DNA from: JABWBH01 sp964526695
GTDB lineage: Bacteria > Planctomycetota > Phycisphaerae > UBA1845
Direction of reading: 5' to 3'
DNA: 64,000 nucleotides
NCBI GenBank assembly: GCA_964526695.1
Contig: CAZGJA010000041.1
Coordinates: 1 to 64,000 of the forward strand
A model generated the notes under the pieces. It had not been told where the DNA came from and made no database searches. It worked only from the letters and a program-made list of their open reading frames with translations. Numbering within the stretch: the first letter of the stretch is position 1; each line of letters begins with the position of its first letter. A program made the translations under genes and the position numbers. Below are positions 1 through 8,743 of this stretch, piece after piece.

Positions 1-410
1 CCCGGATACCCCCACGGGCGCGCTGCCCCGCGGCGCCGACGCCGTGTCCCGCACATCGACCGCCGCCGTCGAACTCAAGTCCAAACTCGGAAAAAGGGTC
101 GAGGTTTGCATGACGCCGTATGTCATGCGGGTCAAGGATAAAATCCCAGGCTCTTTGGGGCACAGAATCTCGGGTCGATCTTCCTGTACGATCGTAAGCT
201 CATGCCATTCCAAAGCCCGGCAACCGGAGCCAACCGGAGACTCAGTTCAAACCAAAAGCGCGATCAAAGCCCACGGGTTCGCGGCTGCGGACCCGGGCCA
301 CCCGACAAGGATCCGTGCCACGCGACAAGAACCTGTGCAACCCGACAAGGACTTGCGCCGCCCGTTTCCCGGGCCGCTCAAGCGCGAACGGGGCGCTGAC
401 CGATAAGCCG
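1..410. other. Unassigned left-edge segment
   Basis: No gene can be identified with confidence. On the plus strand the second frame is open from the window edge to a TAA at 404-406, and its first two dozen codons have the G/C-ending bias of real genes here, so the tail of an upstream gene could enter the window. The first residues (TPTGALPRGADAV) recall the TGAxLPxGADAV motif of MoeA, but what follows does not look like MoeA. Composition weakens after about position 150, and 301-360 is a tandem repeat, so most of the segment is probably non-coding leader for the gene that starts at 411. Confidence 0.3.
301..360. repeat. Three tandem 20-bp repeats
   Basis: Three back-to-back imperfect 20-bp copies lie at 301-320, 321-340 and 341-360. 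They share the core CGACAAG followed by A/G-rich bases and a TG(T)GC segment. They sit about 50 bp upstream of the neuA-neuB fusion start. No function can be read from them; they resemble the short degenerate intergenic repeats elsewhere in the window. Confidence 0.6.
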
Positions 411-2222
411 ATGATGGAGACTCTCGGCGTCATCCTTGCGCGCGCGGGAAGCAAGGGGCTGCCCGGAAAGTGCATGCGCCCCCTGCTGGGCCGGCCGCTC
501 ATCGACTACACCTTCGACCACGCCCTCGCCTCGCGCCGGCTCGACGCGATCGTGTTCACCAGCGACTGCGAGCCTGCGAAGTTGCTGGCGCGACAGCGGG
601 GCATCGAGGTCGTGGATCGCCCCGCCGAGCTGGCGACGGACTCGGCGCGCGTGGACGACGCCGCGCGACATGCCTTGCAGGCGTGGGAGGGCCGTCATGC
701 CCGCCGCGTTGATCAGGTCGTTTTGCTTTACGGCAACATCCCGATCCGCACCGAAACGGCCATCGACCAAGCAATCGCCCTCCTGCTTGAATCCGGCGCG
801 GACTCCGTTCGGACGGTCGCGCCGGTGGGCAAGATGCACCCGGACTGGCTGCACCGGCTTGAAGGCGACCGGATGCGTCAATTCCGACCGAACAGCATTT
901 ACCGTCGTCAGGATCTGGAGCCTTTGTACTGCCATGACGGCGCCGTCGTCGTGGTGACGCGGCGGGCGCTCTTCGACTTCGCCCTGCGGCGGCCTGACGA
1001 CGCGCAGGCGTTCCTCGGTGAGGACCGCCGCGCGCTGCTGCAGAATGCGGGCGATTCCGTGGACGTGGACGAGCCGGGCGATCTCTACGCCGCCGAGGCC
1101 GCGCTGCGTGTACAAGGATTTTCGCCGGCTTCGCGGCCCGCGGCTCACGCCTCCGACGACCGACTCGTCCCCAAGCCCCGGCACACCGCTACAGGCCGTC
1201 TCGATGCGTCAAGCCGTGCGACCTATGTCATCGCCGAGGCGGGCGTCAATCACGACGGGCAGCTCGACAAGGCGCTGGCGCTGATCGACGCCGCCGCGGA
1301 CGCCGGGGCGAACGCCGTCAAGTTCCAGATGTTCCGGGCCGCCGACCTTTCGACGGCGGCCGCGGCGCAGGCGGAGTATCAGAAAGCCTGCGCGCCGGCG
1401 GCCTCGCAGCGGCAGATGCTCAACGCCCTGGAGTTGCGCGACGAAGCCTGGCCGGTGCTGGTCCGCCGGTGCCACGAGCGTGGCATTGCTTTCCTCGCCA
1501 CGCCGTTTGGCTCGGCGGAGGTCGAGCGCCTGGCGGCGCTGGGAGCGAGGGCGATCAAGATCGCCTCGACGGATATCACGAACGCGCGCCTGCTCGACGC
1601 GGCGTTCGCCACCCGGCTGCCCGTCGTGCTCTCGACCGGCGCTTCGCTCGAAGCGGAGATTGATGGCGCCGTTGAGCGGTTCCGGCAAACCGGCGCGATG
1701 GACCGGCTGACGCTCATGCACTGCGTGAGCTGCTACCCCACGCCGCTGGAGGCGGCCAATCTGCGGCGCATCGTCGCGCTACGGGATCGTTACGGCGTTT
1801 CCACGGGCTTCAGCGACCATACGCTTTCGGTCTGGACCGGCTCATGGGCGGCGGCGCTGGGCGCGGTCGTCATCGAAAAGCACCTGACGCTGGACCGGTC
1901 GGCCGGCGGACCGGACCACGCGATGTCGCTGTGCCCGGAGAAGTTGCGGGAGTACGTGGCGCGCATCCGCGAGGCGGAGACCGCGCTGGGAACGGGCCGC
2001 ATCGACATGCACGAGACGGAGCAGGACGTGCGACGCGTCGCGCGGCGCAGCATCGTCGCGGCGCGCGATCTGCCGGCGGGCACCGTGCTCACGGCGTCGG
2101 CCCTGGCGCTGAAACGACCCGGGACCGGGCTGTCGCCCGATGCCCTCGAGGCGTTGACGCACCGCCGCCTGCGCGTTCCCGTTGCCGCGGATACCGCGCT
2201 GACATGGGACATGGTGGAGTGA
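411..2222 (+). CDS. neuAB: NeuA-NeuB fusion: nonulosonate cytidylyltransferase and synthase
   Basis: A 603-residue protein joining two steps of sialic/legionaminic-type acid synthesis. Residues 1 to about 240 form a CMP-sugar cytidylyltransferase with the nucleotide-binding motif ILARAGSKGLPGK and the later FTSDCE and HPDW segments. After a linker of about 30 residues, 271-540 form a NeuB-type synthase that condenses a mannosamine-type sugar with phosphoenolpyruvate. It starts with YVIAEAGVNHDG, and KFQMF, ATPFG, KIAS, STG and SDHT motifs follow. Residues 545-603 are the SAF (antifreeze-like) domain usual for NeuB. The start is set at ATG 411 (ATG 414 also possible), because the open frame upstream runs through tandem repeats. 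The stop overlaps the neuC start as TGATG, so the two are co-translated. Substrate identity (Neu5Ac, legionaminate or other) cannot be decided from sequence. Confidence 0.9.
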   Translation: MMETLGVILARAGSKGLPGKCMRPLLGRPLIDYTFDHALASRRLDAIVFTSDCEPAKLLARQRGIEVVDRPAELATDSARVDDAARHALQAWEGRHARRVDQVVLLYGNIPIRTETAIDQAIALLLESGADSVRTVAPVGKMHPDWLHRLEGDRMRQFRPNSIYRRQDLEPLYCHDGAVVVVTRRALFDFALRRPDDAQAFLGEDRRALLQNAGDSVDVDEPGDLYAAEAALRVQGFSPASRPAAHASDDRLVPKPRHTATGRLDASSRATYVIAEAGVNHDGQLDKALALIDAAADAGANAVKFQMFRAADLSTAAAAQAEYQKACAPAASQRQMLNALELRDEAWPVLVRRCHERGIAFLATPFGSAEVERLAALGARAIKIASTDITNARLLDAAFATRLPVVLSTGASLEAEIDGAVERFRQTGAMDRLTLMHCVSCYPTPLEAANLRRIVALRDRYGVSTGFSDHTLSVWTGSWAAALGAVVIEKHLTLDRSAGGPDHAMSLCPEKLREYVARIREAETALGTGRIDMHETEQDVRRVARRSIVAARDLPAGTVLTASALALKRPGTGLSPDALEALTHRRLRVPVAADTALTWDMVE

Positions 2223-3370
2223 TGCCCCGCCCGCCGCGCCGTCGCCGCATCGCCGTCATCACCGGAACCCGCGCCGAGTATGGCCTGCTGCGCACGACGA
2301 TCCGCGCGATTCAGCGCCACCCGCGATTGCAGCTTCAGCTTGCGGCGACCGGCATGCACCTCGTCCGCAAGTTCGGATCGACCGTGCGGCAGATCGAAGC
2401 GGACGGCTTTCCCATCGCCGCGCGCGTGCCCATGCAACGCGGCACGGATGACCCCCTCGATCAGGCGGAGGGTCTCGCTCGCGGCGTCCGCGGCATCGCC
2501 CGGTTTCTGCAGGAAGCGGAGTCCGACGTCGTGCTGGTTCTCGGCGACCGCATCGAGGCGATGGCCGGCGCGTTGGCGGGCGTGGCCACCGGGCGCATCG
2601 TCGCGCACGTTCACGGCGGCGACGTCGCGCCCGGCGACCTTGACGACGCGCTGCGCCATGCGATCACCAAGCTGGCGCACCTCCACCTCACGGCCACGAG
2701 GGCGTCGATGCGCCGCGTGCTGCGGATGGGCGAGCGTCGCGCGCACGTCTTCCTCGTCGGCGCGCCGGGGCTGGATGAGCTGGCATCCCTGTTGCGCGAG
2801 CAAGCCCGTCCGCATCAGCGATCGGGAAACGCGCTGATTGTGCATCACCCATGCGGGCGCTCCGCGGAGGTTGAAGCCCGCGTGATGCGCGATCTGCTTG
2901 GGGCCGTGGAGCGGCAGGGACTTCGCCGCCTCATCGTGTATCCCAACAGCGATCGAGGGCACGAAGGCGTCATCGCCGCGATCCGCGATCACGCGGCGGG
3001 CAGCCGCCCGGGCGAGGTCCGCGTCTTCCGTTCCCTGCCCCGCGATGAGTTCGTCCCTTGCCTCATCACGACCGACGCTCTCGTCGGCAATTCCTCCAGC
3101 GGAATCATCGAAGCGCCTTTCGTCGGCACGCCGTCCGTCAACGTCGGCGCGCGGCAGACCGGCCGAGAGCCGGGCGGTTCGTCGGTCTTCCACGCGGACG
3201 AAAGTTCGAGATCGATCCGCGACGCGCTGACTCGTGCCCAGCGATCGCGCCGGCGTCGACCGGCGTTCAGCGTCTATGGCGACGGTCAAGCGGGACAAAG
3301 GATCGCGGACATCCTCGCGAAGCTCGAGATCTGCGACGATCTACGCCGCAAGCGGATCGCCTACGAATAA
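2222..3370 (+). CDS. neuC: UDP-N-acetylglucosamine 2-epimerase (hydrolysing), NeuC type
   Basis: A 382-residue protein of the NeuC/LegG family, which hydrolyses and epimerises a UDP-HexNAc to the free mannosamine-type sugar used by NeuB. Visible marks are the N-terminal ITGTRAEYGLL motif, LGDRIEAM, the HVHGGD segment, the HAITKLAHLH stretch and the C-terminal GNSSSGIIEAP and GARQTGRE motifs typical of UDP-GlcNAc 2-epimerases. The ATG overlaps the previous stop by one base, so this is the second gene of a two-gene operon. With the NeuA-NeuB fusion it supplies sugar formation, PEP condensation and CMP activation. An aminotransferase or acetyltransferase needed for legionaminate is not adjacent, although a DegT-family aminotransferase lies at 50.8-51.9 kb. 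Confidence 0.93.
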   Translation: MPRPPRRRRIAVITGTRAEYGLLRTTIRAIQRHPRLQLQLAATGMHLVRKFGSTVRQIEADGFPIAARVPMQRGTDDPLDQAEGLARGVRGIARFLQEAESDVVLVLGDRIEAMAGALAGVATGRIVAHVHGGDVAPGDLDDALRHAITKLAHLHLTATRASMRRVLRMGERRAHVFLVGAPGLDELASLLREQARPHQRSGNALIVHHPCGRSAEVEARVMRDLLGAVERQGLRRLIVYPNSDRGHEGVIAAIRDHAAGSRPGEVRVFRSLPRDEFVPCLITTDALVGNSSSGIIEAPFVGTPSVNVGARQTGREPGGSSVFHADESSRSIRDALTRAQRSRRRRPAFSVYGDGQAGQRIADILAKLEICDDLRRKRIAYE

Positions 3371-3390
3371 TTGGAAGCGGTCCTTTGACC

Positions 3391-3411
3391 CCCCTCCCTG
3401 CAAGGGAGGGG
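3391..3411. terminator. Hairpin between convergent genes
   Basis: Two 9-bp arms (CCCCTCCCT at 3391-3399 and AGGGAGGGG at 3403-3411) flank a 3-base GCA loop. The hairpin lies 20 bp past the neuC stop and faces the end of the minus-strand lipoprotein gene at 3492. It could act as a two-way terminator, but there is no T-run and the motif resembles dispersed C/G-rich palindromes, so a repeat element is equally possible. Confidence 0.4.
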
Positions 3412-3491
3412 TTGGGGGAGGGTCATGCCCCGCAGCGCTTCACTCCCCTCCCGGCCGCTCCCGATAGGGGAGAGGCGTGTTGCATTGGCCC

Positions 3492-4298
3492 TTACTCCGC
3501 CCGCAGGCGGCCGCCGATTTGCTCGTGAACTTCCGCCGTGTTGCGAACGACCAGCCGCCCGCCGAGAATCCGGATGCGTCCGTCGCCTCCGTAGGTGTCC
3601 CAGGACGCCGGCTCGATCACGTCCTCAATCAGGCTGGCTAGCGCGATCATGGCAGGATCGCCGGTCGGATCGTCCGAATCTCCCGACCCTGACTCACTGC
3701 CCGATTCTCCGGAGGAGTTTCGCATCAGCGCCGCGCCGCTGGACGAACCGGAGCCTTGCGCGACCATCTCGACGCTCGGGGCTCCGCGGAAACGGGGGAT
3801 GCGGACCGTCACGTCCTCGGCATCGTACACGCGAACGATCATGCGGCGATCGAGGCCCAGCCGCGTGGAAAGCCGAAGGATGTTGCCCTGCCCCTGGTAG
3901 GTCACCGCGCCGTCCGTCGCCAGCGCCTCCACCAGCGCGTCAAGCACGTCGGCCACGCGCACCTGGCGCAGACGGACCGACACGAGCGTGTCCTCGCTCA
4001 CGCCGACCTTGCTCAGCGCTTTCCAGTCCGGCAGGACATTGACCCGTCCGCGCTGCGCCAGCCAGTCCAGCGCGTCCTCGAGCGCCACGTCGTCCCAGCG
4101 AACTTCGTCCACACTCTGGCGGAGCAGATCCGCTGCATCGCGAGCGCCTGCCGCATCGCGCTGCAAACCCTGCGCCACGGCGCCAGTCGCCGAAGACTCT
4201 CCCGCCCCGACGCGATCCTGCGCATGCGCCGTCTGCCCGCAGGCCGCCAGCGTCGCAAGACCCGCCACCCCCAACCACCGTCCCAGCGTTGTGTTCAT
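3492..4298 (-). CDS. STN-domain lipoprotein (secretin N-terminal-like)
   Basis: A 268-residue predicted lipoprotein. Residues 1-27 form a signal peptide with lipobox LAAC (Cys20). Residues 65-135 resemble the STN/secretin short domain (DVALEDALDWLAQ, later DVLDALVEAL) found at the N-terminus of secretins and TonB receptors. The C-terminus ends in a pattern seen in planctomycete STN proteins: a VIEPASW segment, then GGDGRI, a GRLVVRNT strand and a final helix. A Ser/Gly/Asp-rich linker separates the halves. The start is ATG 4298; the open frame upstream lacks a plausible signal. It is the last gene of the long pilus/signalling array, so a role near the outer-membrane pore is possible, yet it has no secretin pore domain. 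Confidence 0.7.
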   Translation of the reverse strand: MNTTLGRWLGVAGLATLAACGQTAHAQDRVGAGESSATGAVAQGLQRDAAGARDAADLLRQSVDEVRWDDVALEDALDWLAQRGRVNVLPDWKALSKVGVSEDTLVSVRLRQVRVADVLDALVEALATDGAVTYQGQGNILRLSTRLGLDRRMIVRVYDAEDVTVRIPRFRGAPSVEMVAQGSGSSSGAALMRNSSGESGSESGSGDSDDPTGDPAMIALASLIEDVIEPASWDTYGGDGRIRILGGRLVVRNTAEVHEQIGGRLRAE

Positions 4299-4544
4299 CG
4301 CTGCACTCCCACGAATGCGAAACCCGGACTCGACCGGCGGCCTCGCCCCGCGAGGCGCCTCACGTCGAACGGGATGAATGGATGAGTGCTTTCGAGGATG
4401 CGGCGATGCCGATCGGATCGGCGGGTCTCCTGATATGAGTGGTCGATTCGCGCAGCCTGCACGGCGGCCGCGCTTCGGATGATGATAGGCTCGCGAAATC
4501 AAGGCAGACCACTCGCGTCGAAAAGAAAACGCAGTCCGGACGGC

Positions 4545-6818
4545 TCAGGCCCCGCGAAAGAGGCTCAGCAGCGCCTCGCTGGAGAAGGGCTTGTCCAGCC
4601 GCGCCGCAAGCAGGGGTTCGAGCGCCGGCGGCACCGGATCCTGCGAAAAGCCCGTCATGACCACCACGCGCAGCGCGGGTCTTGCCGACAGCCACTCGCG
4701 CGCCAGGTCATACCCCGACCCGTCCGGCAGCGCCACGTCGATCAGCGCCGCCGCCGGCGCGGGGTCGCCGCTTGCCGCCATCCGACGCCGGGCTTCGTCA
4801 ACGCAATTCGCCGTCAGCACGCGGCATCCCCAAGCCTCCAGCGCATCCGCGCACGTCCGCAGAACCAGCGGATCGTCATCGACCACGATCACGGTCTGCC
4901 CGACGCGCGGAGCCTGAACCGGCTCGACGGTCGGCGCGGGAGGGTCCGGCGCGCCGGTCGCTACCGGGAGCGAGACGGTGAACGTGGTTCCGCGCCCCGC
5001 TTCGCTGTCCACGGCGATGTCGCCCCCCGCGCTGCGCACGGCCGTGTACACGATCGACAGCCCCAGCCCCGTGCCGCGCTTCTGCGAGCGGTGCTTGGTG
5101 GTGAAGAACGGCTCGAAGATGCGGCGTCGAATCTCGGGGGGAATGCCGCCGCCGGAGTCGGACACCCGCAGGACGGCAAGGTTTTCGACGCCGGCTTGGG
5201 CCGAGTCGAGCGGATGTGGGGAGCGTTCAACGCTGACGCTGAGCGTTCCGCCGTCCGGCATGGCCTCGCGCGCATTGACGATGAGATTGAGCACCACCTG
5301 CGTCAGCTCGTCCTTGTCCATGCGCACCTGGATGTTGGGGTCCAGTCGCCGGCGCACGTCCACGCCCTGAAAGAACGCCTCGTCCTGCGATGCGAGCACC
5401 GTTTCCACGATCTCCGCCAGCGCCAGGGTCTGCGGATGTCCGCGTCCGCCGCGCGCAAAGTGCAGCAGGCGGCGCGAAAGCCCGGCGGCCTGCCAGCAGG
5501 ATTGCAGCGCGGTGTTGAGCCGATCCAGCGCGCGCGTGTCGTCCTTCTGCCCCTTGATCAGCGAAAGCGAACCGATCGCCCCGGTCAGCAGGTTGTTGAA
5601 GTCGTGCGCGATCCCGCCCGCGAAGCGACCGATGGCCTCCATCGTCTCGCCCTCGCGCACGCGGCGCTGCAGGCGCTGACGCTCCCGCGCGTCGCGCAGC
5701 ACGATCGCCGCGCAGGTGCGATGCTCCAGCTCGATGGCGAACGCGACGTAGTCCACGACGAGCGGCTCGCCGTCGGCGCGGGCGTCGGATTCCAGCAGCA
5801 CGACGTCCTCTCCGCGACGATGCCGCCCCCCGACCGCCACCTCGCGCACCAGTTGCAGCCAGTCGAAGCCGCCGGCCGCGGCGCCGGGGAGCACGTCGCG
5901 GATCGAACGCCGCGCGGCGTCGCGCTTGGCGGTCGCGCTCAGCACCGGAGGCGCGCTGTCGCGGCATTCGAGCACGACCCCGTCGATGTCGCAGATCACC
6001 AGCGCGTCGCGCAGGTTCTCGAACAGGGCGCGCGACTTCCGCTCCGATGCTTGCAGCACGCGGTCCGCTTCGCTGAGCGATTCCGCCATGGTGTTCAGCG
6101 CGACGGCCAGTTCGCCCAGCTCGTCGGTGGAGCGCGGCTTCGTGCGGAAGTCCAGCCGCCCGCGGCGATACTCCTCGGTCGCCCGCTGCAGATCGGCGAT
6201 CGGCAGAATCAGCCAGCGGCCGACCAGTTGCGCGCTGAGCAGCAGCAGCACCGCCGCTCCGACAACCACGCCCACCGCGAGCATCAACACGCGCTCGCCG
6301 CTGCGCACCAATTGCTGATCGGATTCGTGCCGCCAGGCCTCCATCGCGGGACGGGACGCGGCGAGCTGGCGTTCCAGTTCCGGTACATCGAGGGGTACGA
6401 TCTGCGTTTCCAGCAGCGCGCGGGCCGCGGGGGTCCGACCCGCGCGCGCCGCTTCAAGGAATTGCACGGTGCGCGTCTTGAGTTGATCCGCGGCGCGGCG
6501 CAGGCCTGACTCGATCAGCGGCGGCAGCGCCTTGCGCACGTCCTCCGGCGCGTCGAGTTCGAGGAACAGGGGCGACTCGCGCGTCGAGTACCGGCTGAGC
6601 CGGTCCGGGTCGTCGAGCATCGCGCGGAGGGTGGCGCCGTGATGGGCCAGTTCGCTGCGCAGCCGGTCGATGCGCCCCGCCTCGGTCGTCCACAGGTTGA
6701 ACCGCTCGAACGCGGTGTCGATGTACACCTGCACGGCGGAGATGGTGGCGGTGGTGACGCCGGCGACGAACAGCGCGAAGCACGACAGGAGGATGATGAG
6801 CTTTCGGCGCAGCGTCAT
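4545..6818 (-). CDS. Hybrid sensor histidine kinase with C-terminal receiver
   Basis: A 757-residue membrane kinase. A first membrane helix (about 7-30) and a second (about 177-198) enclose a periplasmic, mostly helical sensor region. A HAMP segment (about 199-250) and a PAS-like domain (260-380) follow. The dimerisation/phosphoacceptor helix carries GGIAHDFNNLL with His405. The ATPase domain has an N-box (NLIVNAREAM), G1 box SDSGGGIPP and G2 box GTGLGLSIV. A receiver domain (642-757) has VDDD, a likely phosphoacceptor Asp694 and LDKPF with Lys743. It starts 21 bp after the DUF1559-like pilin gene, so it is probably in the same transcript. The AHDFNNLL class often passes phosphate to its own receiver; no output domain is attached. 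The signal sensed is unknown. Confidence 0.9.
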   Translation of the reverse strand: MTLRRKLIILLSCFALFVAGVTTATISAVQVYIDTAFERFNLWTTEAGRIDRLRSELAHHGATLRAMLDDPDRLSRYSTRESPLFLELDAPEDVRKALPPLIESGLRRAADQLKTRTVQFLEAARAGRTPAARALLETQIVPLDVPELERQLAASRPAMEAWRHESDQQLVRSGERVLMLAVGVVVGAAVLLLLSAQLVGRWLILPIADLQRATEEYRRGRLDFRTKPRSTDELGELAVALNTMAESLSEADRVLQASERKSRALFENLRDALVICDIDGVVLECRDSAPPVLSATAKRDAARRSIRDVLPGAAAGGFDWLQLVREVAVGGRHRRGEDVVLLESDARADGEPLVVDYVAFAIELEHRTCAAIVLRDARERQRLQRRVREGETMEAIGRFAGGIAHDFNNLLTGAIGSLSLIKGQKDDTRALDRLNTALQSCWQAAGLSRRLLHFARGGRGHPQTLALAEIVETVLASQDEAFFQGVDVRRRLDPNIQVRMDKDELTQVVLNLIVNAREAMPDGGTLSVSVERSPHPLDSAQAGVENLAVLRVSDSGGGIPPEIRRRIFEPFFTTKHRSQKRGTGLGLSIVYTAVRSAGGDIAVDSEAGRGTTFTVSLPVATGAPDPPAPTVEPVQAPRVGQTVIVVDDDPLVLRTCADALEAWGCRVLTANCVDEARRRMAASGDPAPAAALIDVALPDGSGYDLAREWLSARPALRVVVMTGFSQDPVPPALEPLLAARLDKPFSSEALLSLFRGA

Positions 6819-6839
6819 GCCGTCAAGCTCCGTTGCCGG

Positions 6840-7715
6840 TCACTTCGTCTCCGCCTGATAGCTCCAGTCCCAAGACTCGCGCTGCGGCGCCTCAGACTTG
6901 AGCACGTGCCCGCCGACAAAGCCCACCAGCGTCTTGCCCGCGTGGCGGCGCGAGGGCGACCAGTATTTCCCGTCGGAGTAAGGGTCGTCCCGGCCGGTGA
7001 GGGGTGGAGCGATGTAAAACGGATATCCACTGTCGCGCTTGGCCTTGACGCCGTTCACCTCGATCACCAGCGGGGCGAATGGATGCTCCAGCGCTCGCGG
7101 ACTGAGGAAACACGACGCGGCCGGCGCCAGCCGCTGATTGCCGTTGACCGTGACGACGGCGCGATAGAACCGCATGTTCAGCGCCACGGAGACGTTCTCC
7201 AGCGGCTGCAGCGCGTCGCCGAGGTCGAGCTGACGATCGAGCCGTGTCAACGTCCCCGCCGCGGCCGGGCATGCCATCGGGTGATTCTCCGGCAGCGGGG
7301 AGACCGACTTGCCGGGCTGATCCCAGAACTCCGCCACGCCGTAGAGGCTCTGCTGAAAGTCGTCCACGTAGAACCGCCCCGAAGCCGCACCAAAGCCCTG
7401 ATCGCTGTCGCCCCACTTCCGCTCCGTTTCGCCCTGAGCGAAAAGCTGAAGATGAAAGGAGGTGGTCCGCAGGTTGGACGAGCAGGAAAGCGTCATCATC
7501 TGCGATCGCGCGGTGCGGAGGGAAGGAACCAGCAGCGCGATCAGCAGCGCGATGATCGTCATGACAGCCAGCATCTCGATCAGCGTGAACGCGGGGGCCG
7601 CATCTACGGGTGAATGGAGCGGGAAGCCGGATCGCGGAGCGCGCACAAAAAGCCCGCCGGCCCCGGTGTGCCGAACCCTGCTGTGCGGACGCGGTTGTTG
7701 CAGGACAACGCGCAT
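6840..7715 (-). CDS. DUF1559-like prepilin-type protein
   Basis: A 291-residue protein with a type IV prepilin signal. A long basic leader ends before FTLIEMLAVMTIIALLIALL (from about residue 43), with Glu at mature position 5. The body is a soluble beta-rich domain. Near the C-terminus RRHAGK followed by VGFVGGHV matches the His-X9-Asp-Gly tail of the planctomycete DUF1559 family, but Gly replaces the usual Asp. Several such pilins usually occur per planctomycete genome. The leader is longer than usual, so a shorter start is possible, although no better in-frame ATG is seen before the hydrophobic helix. It lies downstream of the minor pilin cluster but is separated from it by a 419-bp repeat-containing gap, so it may have its own promoter. 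Confidence 0.82.
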   Translation of the reverse strand: MRVVLQQPRPHSRVRHTGAGGLFVRAPRSGFPLHSPVDAAPAFTLIEMLAVMTIIALLIALLVPSLRTARSQMMTLSCSSNLRTTSFHLQLFAQGETERKWGDSDQGFGAASGRFYVDDFQQSLYGVAEFWDQPGKSVSPLPENHPMACPAAAGTLTRLDRQLDLGDALQPLENVSVALNMRFYRAVVTVNGNQRLAPAASCFLSPRALEHPFAPLVIEVNGVKAKRDSGYPFYIAPPLTGRDDPYSDGKYWSPSRRHAGKTLVGFVGGHVLKSEAPQRESWDWSYQAETK

Positions 7716-8134
7716 GTCGGCGGAACTCGCCTCCTCTCCGCGAACGATACGCCCGTGTACCCTTGCTTAAGTTTATCCACGGCCAAGTGAGAAGGGAAGG
7801 GGGGGTGGGGAATTCGCCCTTGGACCGTGGATTCCCACACTGACGCGGCAAACCGCGCGGGCCGTCTGGCATGGCCGGGTGGCATTGGGAGGGTGACCTG
7901 TCCGGGTGGCACGGTCTGGCGTACTCGCCAGGCCGTGGCGGAAACCGAGCCGACCCTGCGGCATTCGCTCCACGGGTCCGCAGCAGCGGACCCGTGCCCC
8001 ACGCCGGCGCGCTGCGGCGGAGCCGAGCCATCCCCGCGAGAATCTCGAGCTTGAAGCGGGCGGGCGCGCGACCCCGCAGCGCCTGCGCAATCCTGAGGTT
8101 GCGTGGGCACCGGCTTAAGCCGGCGCCGGCACGC
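7716..8134. other. Repeat-bearing intergenic gap
   Basis: No gene is supported in these 419 bases; the open frames across it are low-quality translations of repeats. It holds the palindromic composite element at 7904-7995 and a small palindrome CCGGCTTAAGCCGG around 8112. A promoter for the DUF1559-like gene would lie at its left end, but I do not see convincing -35/-10 boxes. Confidence 0.5.
7904..7995. repeat. Composite palindromic repeat, copy 1
   Basis: Two palindromes sit together: CTGGCGTACTCGCCAG at 7917-7932, inside a GTGGCACGGT... context, and GGGTCCGCAGCAGCGGACCC at about 7974-7993. The same pair, in the opposite orientation, is found at 33258-33349, and a partial copy at 45829-45886. 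This is a dispersed family of unknown function, likely of the REP/REPIN kind. Confidence 0.75.
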
Positions 8135-8743
8135 CTACTCCGCCGTGCCCGGAGCCGTGGTTTTCATGTCCGATCGGGTGGGCCACACCGTCACGACATT
8201 GGGCGTGGCGGTGACGACCTCGTAAAGGTCGCCGACGGTGACCTTGCCTGACGCGGCTTCGATCTCGACGTCGATGCGCAGCAGTCCGATCCCCAGCGTG
8301 ACGGTTTCGTCGGCGGCCGGCAGACCGTAGGCGTCGAACGTCAGACTTCCGACACCCGACGGCTCATGGATCGCCGTCTTGTAGTCCCGATTCATGCCCA
8401 GCGACGTACAGGCGTTCACCTTCGGCTCCAGCCGGTCCAGGATCCTCCACTTCGAGCTTGACGGGTTGTATTCCCAGAGGACGTAGAACTCATTGTTCGC
8501 ATCGAAGCCCAGCCCCGTCTTGTTCCGCGCCCGGACGGCTTCGCTCTGCAGTGCGCGAATGTCGGTTTTGAGTTTCGTGCCGGCGCGGCGCAATCGGTCA
8601 CGCACCATCACCTGCGCCAGCCGGGGCTGCGCGATGGCCATCATGATCGCGGTGATCGCCAGCACGACGGCCAGCTCGGTCAAGGTGAACGCTCGAAGTC
8701 GCGCCGCGCGAACCGGAACGCAGCCTGTGCGGCGAGACATCAT
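8135..8743 (-). CDS. GspH/FimT-type minor pseudopilin
   Basis: A 202-residue prepilin-like protein. After a basic leader, residues around 20-40 (FTLTELAVVLAITAIMMAI) give the type IV pilin signal with Glu at position 5. The remaining region resembles the small beta domain of GspH/FimT (residues RLRRAGTKLKTDIRALQSEA then beta strands). Start ATG 8743 is chosen because a strong GGAGGTG ribosome site lies just upstream; the start overlaps the previous stop (ATGATG with TGA at 8742-8740). It probably caps or primes the pilus/pseudopilus with the neighbouring minor pilin-type proteins. Confidence 0.85.
   Translation of the reverse strand: MMSRRTGCVPVRAARLRAFTLTELAVVLAITAIMMAIAQPRLAQVMVRDRLRRAGTKLKTDIRALQSEAVRARNKTGLGFDANNEFYVLWEYNPSSSKWRILDRLEPKVNACTSLGMNRDYKTAIHEPSGVGSLTFDAYGLPAADETVTLGIGLLRIDVEIEAASGKVTVGDLYEVVTATPNVVTVWPTRSDMKTTAPGTAE

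Noticed and set aside
1..46. MoeA-like TGALPRGADAV motif at the left edge
   Set aside because: Only about a dozen residues match, and the sequence that follows in the same frame does not resemble MoeA; too little evidence.
1790..3298. 502-codon minus-strand frame opposite neuC
   Set aside because: Antisense shadow; neuB and neuC motifs are complete on the plus strand.
4479..6509. 676-codon plus-strand open frame opposite the hybrid kinase
   Set aside because: A shadow of GC-rich coding DNA; the minus-strand kinase has complete domain motifs, while this frame is Arg/Gln/His-rich with no fold.
7604..8110. 168-codon minus-strand frame in the gap between pilin genes
   Set aside because: It spans the palindromic composite repeat and has no recognisable protein features.
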